Source: Gonatopus flavifemur (Eukaryota; Arthropoda; Insecta; Hymenoptera; Dryinidae). From it: 64,000 nt of DNA. Under the pieces are notes generated by a model. It saw only the letters and a program-made list of their open reading frames with translations, was not told the origin of the DNA and ran no database searches. Made by a program: the position numbers and the translations under genes. Numbering within the stretch: the stretch's first letter is position 1; every line of letters starts with the position of its first letter. Shown piece after piece: positions 24,752 to 35,764 of this stretch. The stretch covers positions 1,922,001 to 1,986,000 of the forward strand of contig JAFFJZ010000030.1 in assembly GCA_018340375.1 (NCBI GenBank), given 5' to 3'.

Positions 24752-25981
24752 TCACGGACAAAAATTTTTAGTTGTATCAGCTGAATTTTAGCTATTATAG
24801 CTAAATATTTTAGCACCCACAGGACAACTAATTTATTAGCAGGATTAGCTGAAATTTAGCTATGGGAGTCGAAAAAATAACTGCCCAACTCGCAGGTAGT
24901 TGCTTTTTCCGGGTTTGGGGAATTCCTCAGAAATATCTTAAAGATGTCTCTAAGATATCTGCAGATGGAAAAGAATACATCAGTAGCTGTGGCAACTACT
25001 CACTTTTTCAGGGCCCTTTTTTCACTGCTATAGCTGAAATGATTGCAGTTATAGCTGTTCATCGGCTACCACAATAAGTAGTCGTAACTGGAACTGCGTA
25101 GGTTTTGTGGTTGATGGTTGGATAGCCGAATAATATAGCTGCCAAATTCTCGGTTTGCCAGCTACATTTCTTGCTGTCAGAGGTCGTCCGTAAACTACAT
25201 GACCGATGAAGGAGGAGGGAGGGGTAAAATTAATGAAGATGAGCTACGCTGAGCTACATGGAAGGAGAAGCGGAATTTGGTTCCAAGCTACGTAGTTTTT
25301 TCATTGATCTGGCACTTGGAAGAAAATTCTACATGAATCCAGAAAAATGATCCATTTGAATACAAAACGAATGGATATTTGATTGGATCAAATAAGATTC
25401 AACTTGATTCAAGTCAATTTCATTTGAAATGAGAGGAATTTTCTTTCAATGGAATAAATCTCTTCATTTAAGTTGATTAAAATTTAATCAGAGTCATATT
25501 TGAAATAAAAATTAATTTAGTTGAACGTAAGAAACTCCTTTCCCACGTGGGTGAGGGAGGGGTGGGGGGGTTGTTTAGAGAAAAGCCAGGGTATAGCTAC
25601 ATATTGGGAGGGGGGCTCAAAAAGTCACCAAAACAGGACTACGAAGTTTGAGTGGGTAGCTAAAAATAGCTCCCGCAGCTAATTTTTAGCTACACTGTAA
25701 AAAATTTTTATAGGAAATTTCACATACATGTATGTGAAGTAATTAACACATACATGGATAGGAAATTTCCCGTAAATTTTGGGAAAAATCCTATAAATTT
25801 ACAGTAAAAATCCCATAAAAATAGCAATTTTAATATATTTTTATGTGAAAATTCCTATACGTGTACGGGAATTCGCTTTTCCCGTACAAGTATAGGAAAT
25901 TTCCTCTACATAGGTATGGGAAAATCCCGAATATTTTTTACAGTGTACCCAAATAATAGCTAATTATGTTTTCCCGTGTGA
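24752..25981. mobile_element. AGCTAAAA/TAGCTATTATAGC-rich element with a nested MITE
   Basis: From about CACGGACAAAAATTTTTAG to about ATTATGTTTTCCCGTGTG the two ends are loosely complementary. Short words such as TAGCTGAAATTTAGC, TAGCTATTATAGC and AGCTGCAGGAATAGCTGC recur throughout and on to about 26310. The MITE at 25693-25945 is inserted into it. Boundaries are uncertain. Non-coding. Confidence 0.4.
25693..25945. mobile_element. TA-flanked MITE (CACTGTAAAAAAT)
   Basis: The left end CACTGTAAAAAATTTT and right end AATATTTTTTACAGTG are inverted matches, with TA on both sides. The interior consists of repeated TAGGAAATTTCC and TATGGGAAAATCCC words in both orientations, giving a multi-hairpin fold. 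Mariner-type target preference is inferred. Confidence 0.8.
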
Positions 25982-26446
25982 TGCAATCCTTTTAGACATT
26001 TCTCAGATTTCTTAATTAGGGTATCCGTAAAATATCTGAAGGTTGTTTTAGGATCTGTTTCAGATATCTTTTGGATACATAGTATGAAGTAAGATCTTCC
26101 AAAAAGGATCACAAGAATGTTCATTGAGGAATCTGCATAAGAAAACTTCATGACACGGAAAAGGACATGGGACAAAGAAGCAGCGATTCTGACCAGCTGG
26201 CAAAAATAGCTGTTGCATTACAATGGTTGCATTTATTTCCGCAATCAAGAGGGCTGATCGCGTTGTTCGACAATCTGCAGGAATAGCTGCAGGAGGTTCT
26301 GAATAACTATTGACAACTGCTTTCCATGAAATGATCGGAATTTTTCTGTATCCAATAACTAGAAATTTCTTAACTCAGAGTTATGGGAAAATTCCTAATT
26401 TTATAGAATTTTTACAACAATTTGATAATTAATTTCCAGAAAAGTA

Positions 26447-27339
26447 GGGGAGAGTGGGGCAAGTTTTCTATAGGGGCATGTTTTCCAATGCGTTATAATT
26501 TCTTAGTATGCTGGAACAGCGCGCTGCTGGATGAATGGTCGTGAGTAGTATCATCTAAGGTACCATTCACGGCAATATCAGGTTAATAGCTGTTTTCATC
26601 ATAATAAGAGAACTGTTTTTACGATTTTGTCGTTGGTGAGTAAACTTTACATGTGTGCATTCAAATTGAAAAAAAAACATACTTACGTTATTCTGATTGT
26701 TTTGGTTGAATATGTGTTTATAAACGAAAGTCCCCTGAATCGAATGATGTGATAATTTTTGTAAATTACTCGTGTCTTCACGATTTTAACCTAGTTCCAA
26801 GTTGAAAAACGATGATGAGGCAAATTTTCCAACGTGACACGGGGCAAATTTTTTCACAAAGAGAATTTGTCCCGGTCTCAACCAAGTGATTTTAGAGTGT
26901 TGCAAATGCATTTCTTATATTATATGATTAGTCTTCGCGATTTTAGGTTAGTTTAGAGTTGGAAAACAATGATAAAGCAATGTTTTTCACTGCAGGAAAT
27001 TATCTCAGTCTCAATCAAATTGTTGTAACGTGTTACAAACAAATTTATCGGAAGAGATAAACAAATATTATTTGATATGAAAACAATCAGAATAACGTGA
27101 GCATGTTTTTTTTTCAATTTGAATGAACATATGTAAAGTTTACTCCCCAACGACAAAATCATAAAAACAGTTATCTTATTATGATGAAAGCAGCTATTAA
27201 CCTGATATCGCCGTGAATGATACCTTAGATGATACTACTCACGACCATTCATCCAGCAGCGCGCTCTTCCAGCATACTAAGAAATTATAACGCATTGGAA
27301 AACATGAGAAAAAGATAGAAAATTTGCCCTACTCTCCCC
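26447..27339. mobile_element. GGGGAGAG-ended foldback unit, inverted relative of 8319-9476
   Basis: Starts GGGGAGAGTGGGGCAAGTTTTC after TA and ends TTTGCCCTACTCTCCCC before TA. About 250 bp at each end are inverted copies of each other; both contain GCTGGATGAATGGTCGTGAG or its complement. One end plus the middle corresponds to 8830-9476 read in reverse. The other end is an extra inverted duplicate of that same terminus. Non-coding. Confidence 0.7.
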
Positions 27340-27341
27340 TA

Positions 27342-27791
27342 TGTAATTCAATTGAGTAATTGCTTTTTGTTCTTCATACTTTTGCTTACTTTTTATGTAC
27401 TACATTCGTTATTTCGTTTTCCTACATCACATGTAACCCCTATTGTAATTGATTTCCAAATAAAAAATCGAATAAAATACTCAATTTGGAATCGAACTCC
27501 AATTTCTTATCTCTTTTTGGCGATTTTGAATGGGTGAGAAAATTTGCCCCCATATGATTCGAAGGTGTTGGAAAACTTGCCCCGTATGTGGGGCAAGTTT
27601 TCGCAAGTGACATGACTGCAAATAACACTATTTTGCAACAACATGGTTATGAAATCATTACATTTATTTATACTAGGTTGTAGTGGAAGCTTCAACGAGT
27701 AAAATAGTACCCCAAACGCCTTGAAATATGCAACGGGGGAAAATACAAAAATCGACAAAGAAAAAGTGGGAAAACATGCCCCACTCTCCCC
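27342..27791. mobile_element. Remaining part of the inverted 8319-9476-type element
   Basis: This stretch matches 8319-8745 in reverse, including the internal AAAACTTGCCCCGTATGTGGGG hairpin and the end ATGCCCCACTCTCCCC followed by TA. Together with 26447-27339 it forms a rearranged copy in which a foldback unit replaces the segment equivalent to about 8735-8846. Confidence 0.65.
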
Positions 27792-28065
27792 TATGTAAAA
27801 TTTCCAATCTGTATATGTGATACAAGTACATTAAGTTTCCCATGAAAAATGTTCACAGTTTGGTCGAAATTTGTCCATCCCCTGGGGAGAAAACCTCTTG
27901 CATCCAATTATAAAACAAAAAAGCAATAGGAAACAATTGAAAATAAGGTGTGATTTTGTCATTGCATATTATTCCCTATTATTTCTCATAATTTCTTATC
28001 ACTTTATTTGGTATATAATAGAATTCCCGGGGTGTTTTTCGCCAGGATCCTCACAGGTATTACTC

Positions 28066-28285
28066 ACATAAAAATTCCTTGCTTTCGCCAATGCTGACAA
28101 TAGAATATTGCTTGGTGCGAGGCTGACTGCCAAATCTTGAGTCTATGTTGGGAAAAGGGGTTGATGGAGCGTAAAATGATGTTATTGTTCGATAGTTGCG
28201 CCATCCTAATGCCGAGAATCGCCCAACCTTGGGCTACGTCGCGCCACCCTAGAACCAGTGGTCCATTTTTATGTGGGCAGATATT
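28066..28285 (-). repeat. Dispersed GGCCAAGATT-type repeat family, copy 2
   Basis: Read on the minus strand it begins GGTTCTAGGGTGGCGCGACG. The same ordered blocks follow as at 13436-13900: CGTAGCCCAAGGTTGGGCGAT, GGCGCAACTAT, TTTACGCTCCATCAA, then ATTTGGCAGTCAGCCTCGCA. It lacks the extra internal modules of copy 1. Confidence 0.65.
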
Positions 28286-29560
28286 TTTTTCCAGTAAATT
28301 CATGAATTTTGAAAAATAAATGTACGAAACTGGATATCTGTACATTCTCTGCTGTTTATTTCCAAGATAATTATTCAGGCCTCATGTAAGTTGAGTGCCC
28401 TAATTTTATGGTACCGATTTTCCAGACATCGATCATGCGAGTTTAGAAATCACTTTCTTTGAAACACGAACACAAACCTTCGACCTCGGTCATGACATCA
28501 TCTTTACCGGTTCACACGACACTCTAGACTGAACTTACTTCACATGTGTTCTTTATTCTTCCCTTCTCAATTTTTTAAGTACACTTTATACACAAAGAAA
28601 TCGTTGTGTCCTTATCCCATTTTAGAGACATGTTTCTTTGAAAAAAAGAAGGAAATGTCACTAACGTAAATGCGACATAAGAAAGTACATAACCTCATTT
28701 CTTTTCATACTACTGTTTTTATTCTCAACTCAGATTTCAAGCATGGCAAGAAAATTTCTTTCGCTGAACAAAAAGCCTAGTGTGCAAAGACGTTAGTTGC
28801 CTTATCGGGGAGTTATCTCAGTCATAATTACTATTTATCGCCCCTTCTCTCATCATTCCTAAGCACAAGAAATGAAATCATTGAGATGACAAAAGTTCAT
28901 TCAATTGAATAATTTCATCCACTCACGACAGTAATACAAATTAATAATTTTATTTCCCAATTTCATAACTGTGATATAAAATGAATGATGATAATATCGT
29001 AACTACATTCTTTTTATGCGCGATATAAAAAAGAGAAAGGAAAAGACAGAAGAGCGGAGAGCGAGTTCATTCATCTCAACAACATTGCGTAATAATTGGC
29101 ACAAGCACGTGTCATGGACTTCACTCCATACTACGGCATTAATGCACATACTTTGACAGTAGTTAAAGATGTACACATATATCGAGTAGATGAATAAGAA
29201 TCGCTTTTGTTTGCCAATACCCAGTACACAGCATATGAACGATTCAAAGAAATAACTAGAGGCGTTGAAGTTCCATCGGAGATGACTAATTACACTCATC
29301 AAATATTAACATCTAGTTTTCTTTCAGAGCAGTCAAACCAGACGAAAGTGAACTGGATTCATTATTTTCCCTCCTTTTCTTCTATATTCATATTTCACAT
29401 CGAAAGACAGTATCTTGAATGATGATAGACGTGTTTTCTTTCAAACAATTAATATTAGGCCTCAATAAATGAAGAGATTTATGACACTACAAGAGAAAGT
29501 CACGTGAGAACGATGATTAGGAATATGCAATAGAACTATAGAAAAGTAAGAATAAGGAGG
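28286..29560. other. Intergenic, nothing recognised
   Basis: AT-rich DNA with open frames below 100 codons and no recognisable domain. Between 29530 and 29560, AATAGAACTATAG words resemble parts of the adjacent foldback arm. Confidence 0.4.
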
Positions 29561-30177
29561 TGAATGTGGAGTTGGCATATCAAATGCTGGCATTGCACGA
29601 AAAAGTGACAGTTCCAGTAGCATTCACCATAGTTCTATAGTTCTTGTTAATTTCGAACAATAGTTCTATTCATATTACTCAGAAAAATTGGATTTGAAAA
29701 AATGGAATGCCAAGTTCTACAGTGATATGATAGCATTCCAACGAGGAGAGGTTGGAACGATCAGGACTCGAGAGTTCTGGGATTGTGAGCATGCGGGAAA
29801 GTGAGAAATGGAGGGTTCCAATCATTAAAAGCGGAATATGAAATTTTTTTCAATATTTATGGAAATGATATGCTGGATTTTATGACAAATCCATAGCATT
29901 GCAAGGGATATTAAAGGGAGCGATCAATATCTCCAAGTTCTGGGATGGCGTACACACGGAGGAGTTGGGAATGCAGAGTTCTAACATGAACAATGGGTGA
30001 ATTCGTTTTTGCTTTCATGATGAGCCGAGTTTGGAGATGACGCGGGGAGACGAAATACTTTTTGATGTTGAGGTTCGGAGTTTTGATACAGGAGAACAAT
30101 TGATACAGCTTGGACAGGGACTTCGATGACCTGACAGCCTGTCTGGGTACCCGTCCGACTTTCTGTGTAAACTGAGG
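29561..30177 (+). repeat. Left inverted arm of the foldback
   Basis: About 617 bp, matching 35765-36370 in reverse over its whole length with scattered substitutions and small indels. For example GAGGAGAGGTTGGAACGATC here pairs with GATCGTTCCAACCTCTCATC there. No stop-free frame spans the arm and no domain is recognisable. Confidence 0.85.
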
Positions 30178-31125
30178 TTCTGGCCAGCAATGCATAGGAT
30201 TCGAATGATTCTGACCAGCATTGCACGGGGTTCGAATAGTTCTGACCAGCATTGTCTCGATCACGACTAGTTCTGCCAAGCATTGCACGGAATTCGAATG
30301 GTTCTGGCCAGCCTTGCACAGAATTCGAATAGTTCTGACCAGCATTGCCTCGATTCCGAGTGGTTCTAGCCAGCATTGCGCGGAATTCGAATAGTTCTGA
30401 CCAGCATTGCCTCGATTTCAAGTAGTTCTGGCCAGCATTGCACGAAATCTGGAGAGTTCTGCACAGCATTGCGCGGAATTCGGAGAATTCTGGCCGGCAT
30501 TGCGCGGAATTCGAATAGTTCTGGCCAGCATTGCCTCGATTTCAAGTAGTTCTGGCCGAGATTGCACAGAAATCGAATAGTTCTGACCAGCATTGCCTCG
30601 ATGTCGAGTCGTTCTGGCCAGCATTGCACAAAATCCGGAGAGTTCTGCACAGCATTCCGAGGAATTCGAAGAGTTCTGGACAGCATTGCACGGAATTCGG
30701 ATAGTTCTGGCCAGCATTGCATGGAATTCAGAAAGTTCTGACCAGCATTGCCTCGATTTCGAGTAGTTCGGGCCAGCATTGCACGAAATTCGAATAGTTC
30801 TCACCAGCATCGCCTCGATTCCAAGTAGTTCTGGCCAGCATTGCGCGGAATTCGGATAGTTCTGACCAGAATTGCTTTGAATCCGAGTGATTCTAGCCAG
30901 CATTGCGCGAAACTCGAATAGTTCTGACCAGCATTGCCTCGATTTCAAGTGGTTCTGGCCAGCATTGCACGAAATCTGAAGAGTTCTGCACAGCATTGCG
31001 GGGAATTCGAATAGTTCTGACCAGCATTGCCTCGATTTCAAGTAGTTCTGGCCAGCATTCCACGGAATCTGAAGAGTTCTGCACAGCATTGCAAGAAGCT
31101 CGAATAGTTCCGACAGATTTCGAGA
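30178..31125 (-). repeat. 31-bp minisatellite array, minus orientation
   Basis: About 30 tandem monomers. Read on the minus strand each starts CAATGCTGGYCAGAACT, followed by a variable half such as ATTCGAATTCCGTG or ACTCGAAATCGAGG. Monomer types alternate, giving a 62-bp higher-order pattern in many places. The array turns around at about 31126-31135. Confidence 0.9.
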
Positions 31126-31135
31126 CTCGATTTCG

Positions 31136-31578
31136 AGGCAATGGTGGTCAGAACTTTCCGAATTCCATGCAATGCTGGCCGGAACTATCCGAATTCCGTG
31201 CAATGCTGTCCAGAACTCTTCGAATTCCTTGCAATGCTGTGCAGAACTCTTCGGGTTCCGTGCAATGCTGGCCAGAACTATTCGAAATCGAGACACCGCT
31301 GGTCAGAACTATTCGAATTCACGCAATGGTGGCTGGAATGACTCGGAATCGAGGGAATGCTGGTCAGAACTATTCGAATTCCGCGCAATGTTGGCCAGAA
31401 CTATCTGAATTTCGTCCAATGCTATTCAGAACTCTCCGAATTCCGGGCAATGCTGTGCAGGACTACTTGAAATCGAGGCAATGCTGGTCAGAACTATTGA
31501 AATTCTGTGCAATGTTGGCCAGAACTACTCGAAACCGAGGCACCGCTGGTCAGAACTATCCGAATTCCATGCAATGCT
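31136..31578 (+). repeat. 31-bp minisatellite array, plus orientation, first part
   Basis: About 14 monomers of the same minisatellite, now reading CAATGCTGGCCAGAACT on the plus strand. It is interrupted at about 31578, within a monomer, by the LINE fragment, and resumes at 33664. Confidence 0.9.
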
Positions 31579-33617
31579 TGGTTTGTCTGTTGATGATGCG
31601 ACTGAGTGCCTATATGAACATATGTACCATGCTATTGATTTGTATGTTCCTAAGTGTTATTATCGCGGATCTAATTATCCTAGGTGGTTTTCACCCCAGT
31701 TGATTGATCTAATACGAGCAAAGAAAGTGGCGCATCGTACGTATGAAATTTGTAATTTGTTGCAAGATTACCTTTTTTTTTTCCGATTTGCGTTCTCAAT
31801 GTAAAAATCTAGTATATAAATGTTACAATGACTACGTTAGGTCAACTGAATTGCAGATCGCTGATAATGTAAAAGGCTTTTGGAACTTTGTCAACTCACA
31901 CCGATCCGATAATGCTATTCCTAACAACATGTTTCTAGATGGCGTTTCAGTTAGTTCTGGGCGTGAAATTTCAGATCTGTTTGCTACTCACTTTGAATCT
32001 GTTTATGTTTCTCCCAACGATCTGTTGCCTGATTCCGTATCTAATTTTCAATTGGATATTTCCGATCTTCATATTAACATTGGGGAAATATTTCTTGGGA
32101 TCAATTCTCTAAGCATCAATAAAGGACCTGGGGATGACGGTATTCCTCCTTTATTCCTAAAATCTTGCAGCTATATATTATCACGACCCTTATGGCTAAT
32201 CTTCAATGCTTCCTTATCTTCAGGTCATTTTCCATCTCGCTGGAAAAATAGTCTGATTATACCGATTTTCAAGGCTGGCAGCAGATCTGATGTGAGAAAC
32301 TATAGACCAATATCAATTATAAGCGTGATTCCAAAATTATTTGAATCTCTAGTAACTGATAAATTATCTCCTCTATGTTCTAGCATCATCTCTGACATGC
32401 AACATGGCTTTGTGCCTGGTCGCTCAACAGGCACCAATTTGTCTATTTATTGTAATTATGTTTCGAGGGTTCTGGATGATAACAGTCAAGTTGATACTGT
32501 TTATACGGATTTCACCAAAGCCTTCGACACTGTTGATCATAACGTTCTTTTATCTAAATTAAATCATCTTGGTTTCCGTGGTAATATTCTTATTTGGATA
32601 AGAAGCTATTTGATGAATCGAACCCAAACTGTCAAAATTAAAAACTTTACCTCAAGGACTATCAATGTTTGCTCAGGCGTTCCGCAAGGGTCGCATTTGG
32701 GACCACTGCTTTTTACACTTTTTATTAATGATATTGGCAACAACTTCAAATTTGCGAAGCATTTAATTTTTGCGGATGATTTGAAATTGTTCATGAAAAT
32801 TTCGTCATACGCTGATGCCATTGCTCTGCAGTCGGATTTGTATGAATTGGAATCATGGTGTTCCTTGAATAAATTGAAGCTGAATATAGTGAAATGTGAA
32901 GTTATGAGACGGTCGCGCAAATTGCAGCCCATTACCTTCTCTTATGAGTTGAGTGGCTCAAGCTTGGAGGTTGTGCAGAATATGCTCGATTTAGGTATTA
33001 CGTTCGATTCCAAGCTTAATTTTACTTTTCACTATCATAATGTGGTGAACACAGCTATGAAGCAGCTCGATTTTTTGAAGCGTATGTCTGCTGACTTCAA
33101 GGAGCCCTCAACATTGATTACGTTATACAATGCTCTCGTGAGACCTAACTTAGAATACGCGACTCACATTTGGTCTCCTCATCATGACAAATATTGTAAA
33201 CTTATCGAGAGAGTTCAGCATAGATTTTTACGATTTTTGGCTTTCAAAAATCATACCCCCATGGCTATATCCTGCCATGATTATGGTCCGTTGATGGGGT
33301 TGTTCAACATGAACACTCTCGAAACTCGTAGAATGATCAATGATTTGGTATTCATTTTCAAAATAATCAATGGTCAAATCAATTGCCCTGAACTTCTCTC
33401 TCTCTTAAATTTCAATGTACCCTCCAGGTCTCTTAGGAACCCATTACTTTTCAATGTTCCTATGTTTAAGTCGCAATTCTTTTATACTGACCCAGTAAAT
33501 CGAATTTGTTGTTTAGCAAATACTTATAGAGATGAGTTGGATTTCTTTTCTGGATCAGTTTCAGTATTCAAGACTTCTGTCTCTAGAGCATGTTCTAGTA
33601 GGTGTGTGAGATTGTAA
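31579..33617 (+). pseudogene. LINE ORF2 reverse transcriptase, 5'-truncated, one frameshift
   Basis: The uninterrupted part (31743-33617, 624 codons) holds all main non-LTR reverse transcriptase motifs. These are NYRPISIISVIPKLFE; motif A DFTKAFDTVDH at about residues 256-266; motif B SGVPQGSHLGPLLF at about 311-324; and the catalytic FADD at 343-346. A C-terminal region with LETRRMINDLVFIFKIINGQ follows, typical of Jockey/CR1 ORF2. Upstream, the frame 31579-31772 encodes the usual pre-RT segment (PRWFSPQLIDLIRAKKVAHR). The two frames meet at a run of ten T at 31773-31782, so a one-base slip there most likely broke the ORF. With no endonuclease it is a dead copy. In an active element this protein would copy its RNA into nicked nuclear DNA. 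Confidence 0.9.
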
Positions 33618-33663
33618 TATTCTTATACTCGTTATTTATCCTGTACAGGATGTTATATTTTGT
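31579..33663 (+). mobile_element. 5'-truncated non-LTR retrotransposon (Jockey/CR1-type) inserted in the minisatellite
   Basis: Minisatellite monomers stop abruptly at about 31578 and resume at about 33664. The intervening DNA encodes the C-terminal part of a LINE ORF2 with a complete reverse transcriptase. The endonuclease domain and ORF1 are absent, as expected of 5' truncation during target-primed reverse transcription. The 3' untranslated tail is only about 46 bp, with no poly(A). No clear target duplication is visible, and part of one monomer is missing at the junction. Confidence 0.85.
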
Positions 33664-35764
33664 ACTCGAAATCGAGGCAATGCTGGTCCGAACTATTCGA
33701 ATGTCTTGCAAAGATGTGCAGAACTCTTCGGATTTCGTGCAATGCTGGCCAGAAACACTCGAAACCGAGGGAAAGCCGGCCAGAACTATTCGAATCCCGC
33801 GCAACGCTGGCTAGAACTACTTGAAATCGAAGCAATGCTGGTCAGAGCTATTCGGATTCCGTGTAATGCTGGCCCGAACTACTCGGAATCGAGGCAACGC
33901 TGGTCAGAACTTTCCGAATTTCAAGCAATGCTGGCAAGAACTCTCCGAATTCCGTGCAATGCTGTCCGGAACTCTCCAAATTCCTTGCAATGCTGTGCAA
34001 AACTCTTCGGATTTCGTGCAATGCTGGCCAGAACTACTCGGAATCGAGGCAATGCTGGTCAGAACTATCCGAATTCCATGCAATGCTGGCCAGAACCACT
34101 CGAAATCGAGGCAATGCTGGTCAGAACTATCTGAATTTCTTGCAAAGATGTGCAGAACTCTCCGGATTTCGTGCACTGCTGGCCAGAAGCACTTGAAATC
34201 GAGGCAATGCTGGTCGGAACTATTAGAATTCCGCGCAACGCTGGTTAGAACTACTCGGAATCGAGGCAATGCTGGTCAGAACTATTCGACTTCTGTGCAA
34301 TGCTGGCCCGAACTACTCGGAATCGAGGCAATGCTGGTCAGAACTTTCCGAATTCCGTGCAGTGCAATCCAGAACTCTTCGAATTCCTTGCAATGCTGTG
34401 CTCTTCGGATTTTGTACAATGCTGGCCAGAACTACTCGAAATCGAGGCAATGCTGGTCCGAACTACCCGAATTCTGTGCAATGCTAGCCAGAACTACTCG
34501 AGATCGCGGCACTGCTGGTCAGAACTATCCGAATTCCATGCAATGCTGGCCAGAACTACTCGGAATCGAGGCAATGCTGGTCAGAACTATTCGAATTCTG
34601 TGCAATGCTGGCCAGCACTACTCGAAATCGAGGCAATGCTGGTCAGAACTATCCGAATTCCATGCAATGCTGGCCAGAACCACTCGAAATCGAGGCAATG
34701 CTGGTCAGAACTATCTGAATTTCTTGCAAAGATGTGCAGAACTCTCCGGATTTCGTGCACTGCTGGCCAGAAGCACTTGAAATCGAGGCAATGCTGGTCG
34801 GAACTATTAGAATTCCGCGCAACGCTGGTTAAAACTACTTGGAATCGAGGCAATGCTGGTCAGAACTATTCGACTTCTGTGCAATGCTGGCCAGAACTAC
34901 TCGAAATCGAGGCAATGCTGGTCCGAACTACCCGAATTCTGTGCAATGCTAGCCAGAACTACTCGAGATCGAGGCACTGCTGGTCAGAACTATCCGAATT
35001 CCATGCAATGCTGGTCGGAACTATTAGAATTCCGCGCAACGCTGGTTAAAACTACTCGGAATCGAGGCAATGCTGGTCAGAACTATTCGAATTCTGTGCA
35101 ATGCTGGCCAGAACTACTCGAAATCGAGGCAATGCTGGTCAGAACTATACGAATTTCATGCGATGCTGGCCAGAACCACTCGGAATCGAGGCAACGCTGG
35201 TCAAAACTTTCCGAATTTCATGCAATGCTGGCAAGAACTCCTCAAATTCCGTGCAATGCTGTCCAGAACTCTCCGAATCCCTTGCAATGCTGTGCAGAAC
35301 TCTTCGGATTTCGTGCAATGCTGGCCAGAATTACTCGAAATCGAGGCAATGCTGGTCAGAACTATTAGAATCCCGCGCAACGCTGGTTAGAACTACTCGG
35401 AATCGAGGCAATGCTGGTCAGAACTATATGACTTCTGTGCAATGCTGGCCAGTACTACTCGAAATCGAGGCAATGCTAGTCAGAACTATGCGAATTCCAT
35501 GCAATGCTGCCCAGAACTACTCGGAATCGAGGCAATGCTGGTGGGAACTATTCGAATTCCGTGCAATGCTGGCCAGAACTCCCCGTTATCGCGCAATACT
35601 GATCAGAACTATCCGAATTCCATGCAAGGCTGGCCAGAACCATTTGAATTCCGTGCAATGCTGGGCAGAACTAGTCGTGATCGAGACAATGCTGGTCAGA
35701 ACTATTCGAACCCCGTGCAATGCTGGTCAGAATCATTCGAATCCTATGCATTGCTGGCCAGAAC
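33664..35764 (+). repeat. 31-bp minisatellite array, plus orientation, main part
   Basis: About 68 monomers, for example 34050-34080. At least four monomer types alternate (CAATGCTGGTCAG, CAATGCTGGCCAG, CAATGCTGTCCAG and CAATGCTGTGCAG starts). A run of about 180 bp beginning at 34071 recurs almost unchanged from 34655, an offset of 584 bp, showing recent segmental duplication inside the array. The monomer contains almost no stop codons, so long open frames appear in all plus frames without implying coding. Confidence 0.9.

Noticed and set aside
30178..35764. Open frames of up to about 320 codons on both strands resembling a 31-residue repeat protein
   Set aside because: They run through the 31-bp minisatellite, exist in several frames at once and follow directly from a monomer with few stop codons. 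No start context or conserved domain supports coding.
30178..35764. Regular 31-bp repeats as a CRISPR array
   Set aside because: Monomers are head-to-tail without unique spacers, they invert in mid-array, and the surrounding DNA is plainly eukaryotic.
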